DNA of 64,000 nt from Choricystis sp. odSpoLacu1 (taxonomy: Eukaryota; Chlorophyta; Trebouxiophyceae), in contig OY253656.1 of assembly GCA_958009055.1 (NCBI GenBank), forward strand, positions 372,001-436,000, in the 5' to 3' direction. Under the pieces are notes generated by a model. That model was not told where the DNA came from. It made no database searches and worked only from the letters and a program-made list of their open reading frames with translations. This document shows, piece after piece, positions 63,719 through 64,000 of this stretch; the first letter of the stretch is position 1; every line of letters begins with the position of its first letter. Both the position numbers and the translations under genes were made by a program.

Positions 63719-64000
63719 CTACCCTCCCTCCGGCACCCCCGCCAGACACCTGGCCACCAGGGCCGCCAACCCCGGGTTCTCCAGCGCGGCCGCGACGCGC
63801 TCCTTGTCCGCCAGCTGCCTGTTCACCGCCTCCTCGGTCGAGTGCGCCCCCTGCGCAATGGCCACATCCAGCTTGAAGCGGGGGGGCAGCGCCCCCGCCA
63901 GCCGGGTGCGCAGGGCGAGGCCGATCAGGGTGGCCATGGAGCAGTGCGCGACGGTGGGGGTGAAGCGCACGCGCGCTTCACTTCTCCCACCGCCCCCCGT
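63719..64000 (-). CDS. CIAO2B: CIAO2B/MIP18/AE7-like cytosolic iron-sulfur assembly factor, 5' end outside window
   Basis: The visible C-terminal part reads [60 protein letters not shown] and [16 protein letters not shown]. These are the hallmark motifs of the MIP18 (DUF59/FAM96) family: the reactive Cys in HCSM, the [19 protein letters not shown] block and the C-terminal helix. AE7/CIAO2B works with MMS19 and CIA1 to load Fe-S clusters into nuclear and cytosolic proteins such as DNA polymerases and helicases. The N-terminal DUF59 half is beyond the right edge. FAM96A-type (CIAO2A) is the main alternative. Confidence 0.93.
   Translation of the reverse strand, partial: TGGGGRSEARVRFTPTVAHCSMATLIGLALRTRLAGALPPRFKLDVAIAQGAHSTEEAVNRQLADKERVAAALENPGLAALVARCLAGVPEGG

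Overview
This window is GC-rich eukaryotic nuclear DNA with many short GT-AG introns. It almost certainly comes from a green alga (Chlorophyta). The evidence is the plant-type content: a one-helix light-harvesting-like protein (OHP1), a QVVAG cystatin, two GARP transcription factors with SHLQK motifs, a MEKHLA protein, a plastid-type bestrophin and a mitochondrial SHMT. Introns are mostly 80-400 bases, starts are often preceded by CA/CT-rich tracts, and there are many G/C homopolymers. The species cannot be named from sequence alone. Gene models below were spliced by hand from donor/acceptor sites and phase.

Layout. 0-10 kb: DTW-domain tRNA-modifying enzyme (cut by the left edge), a Rdx/SelW-like protein, a SET methyltransferase, OHP1, a cystatin, a UBX/UAS protein, a one-helix membrane protein and two Ala-rich coiled-coil proteins. 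10-13.6 kb: two tandem paralogues of an unrecognised secreted family. 13.8-19.7 kb: a leucine-catabolism cluster, AUH (methylglutaconyl-CoA hydratase), MCCA and, convergently, MCCB. 19.8-30 kb: a type I membrane glycoprotein, a histone H1-tail-like protein built from repeated exon-intron modules, SHMT, a coiled-coil protein and a polytopic membrane protein. 30-41 kb: two GARP factors flanking a WD40 gene, a bHLH factor, a bestrophin, a TXNDC17-like thioredoxin and a MEKHLA-WHEP protein. 41-50 kb: a YIPF1/2 Golgi protein, NRAMP, a URI-like protein and a MED16-like WD40 protein. 50-60 kb: an amidase and a quinone oxidoreductase in convergent orientation, separated by a ~6.3-kb segment. That segment carries one large gene (about 1,824 residues: signal peptide, coiled coil with TM helix, Cys-rich ectodomain, Stig1-like motif, Gly-rich C-terminus). 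60-64 kb: a TGPLP-repeat protein, a long Ala-rich coiled-coil protein, and CIAO2B/AE7 (cut by the right edge).

The most striking structure is at 51.8-59.1 kb. The large gene is bracketed by two imperfect direct copies of about 520 bp, each holding the 3' end of the amidase plus the 3' end of the oxidoreductase. Intact genes lie outside and truncated fragments inside, so the segment looks inserted with a long target duplication. Parts of its gene are visibly less GC-rich than their surroundings.

Functional links: the AUH-MCCA-MCCB trio covers consecutive steps of mitochondrial leucine breakdown, and SHMT is also mitochondrial. Several genes show frame breaks at C/G homopolymers or (GC)n runs. 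These are more likely assembly errors than real mutations, and are noted gene by gene.
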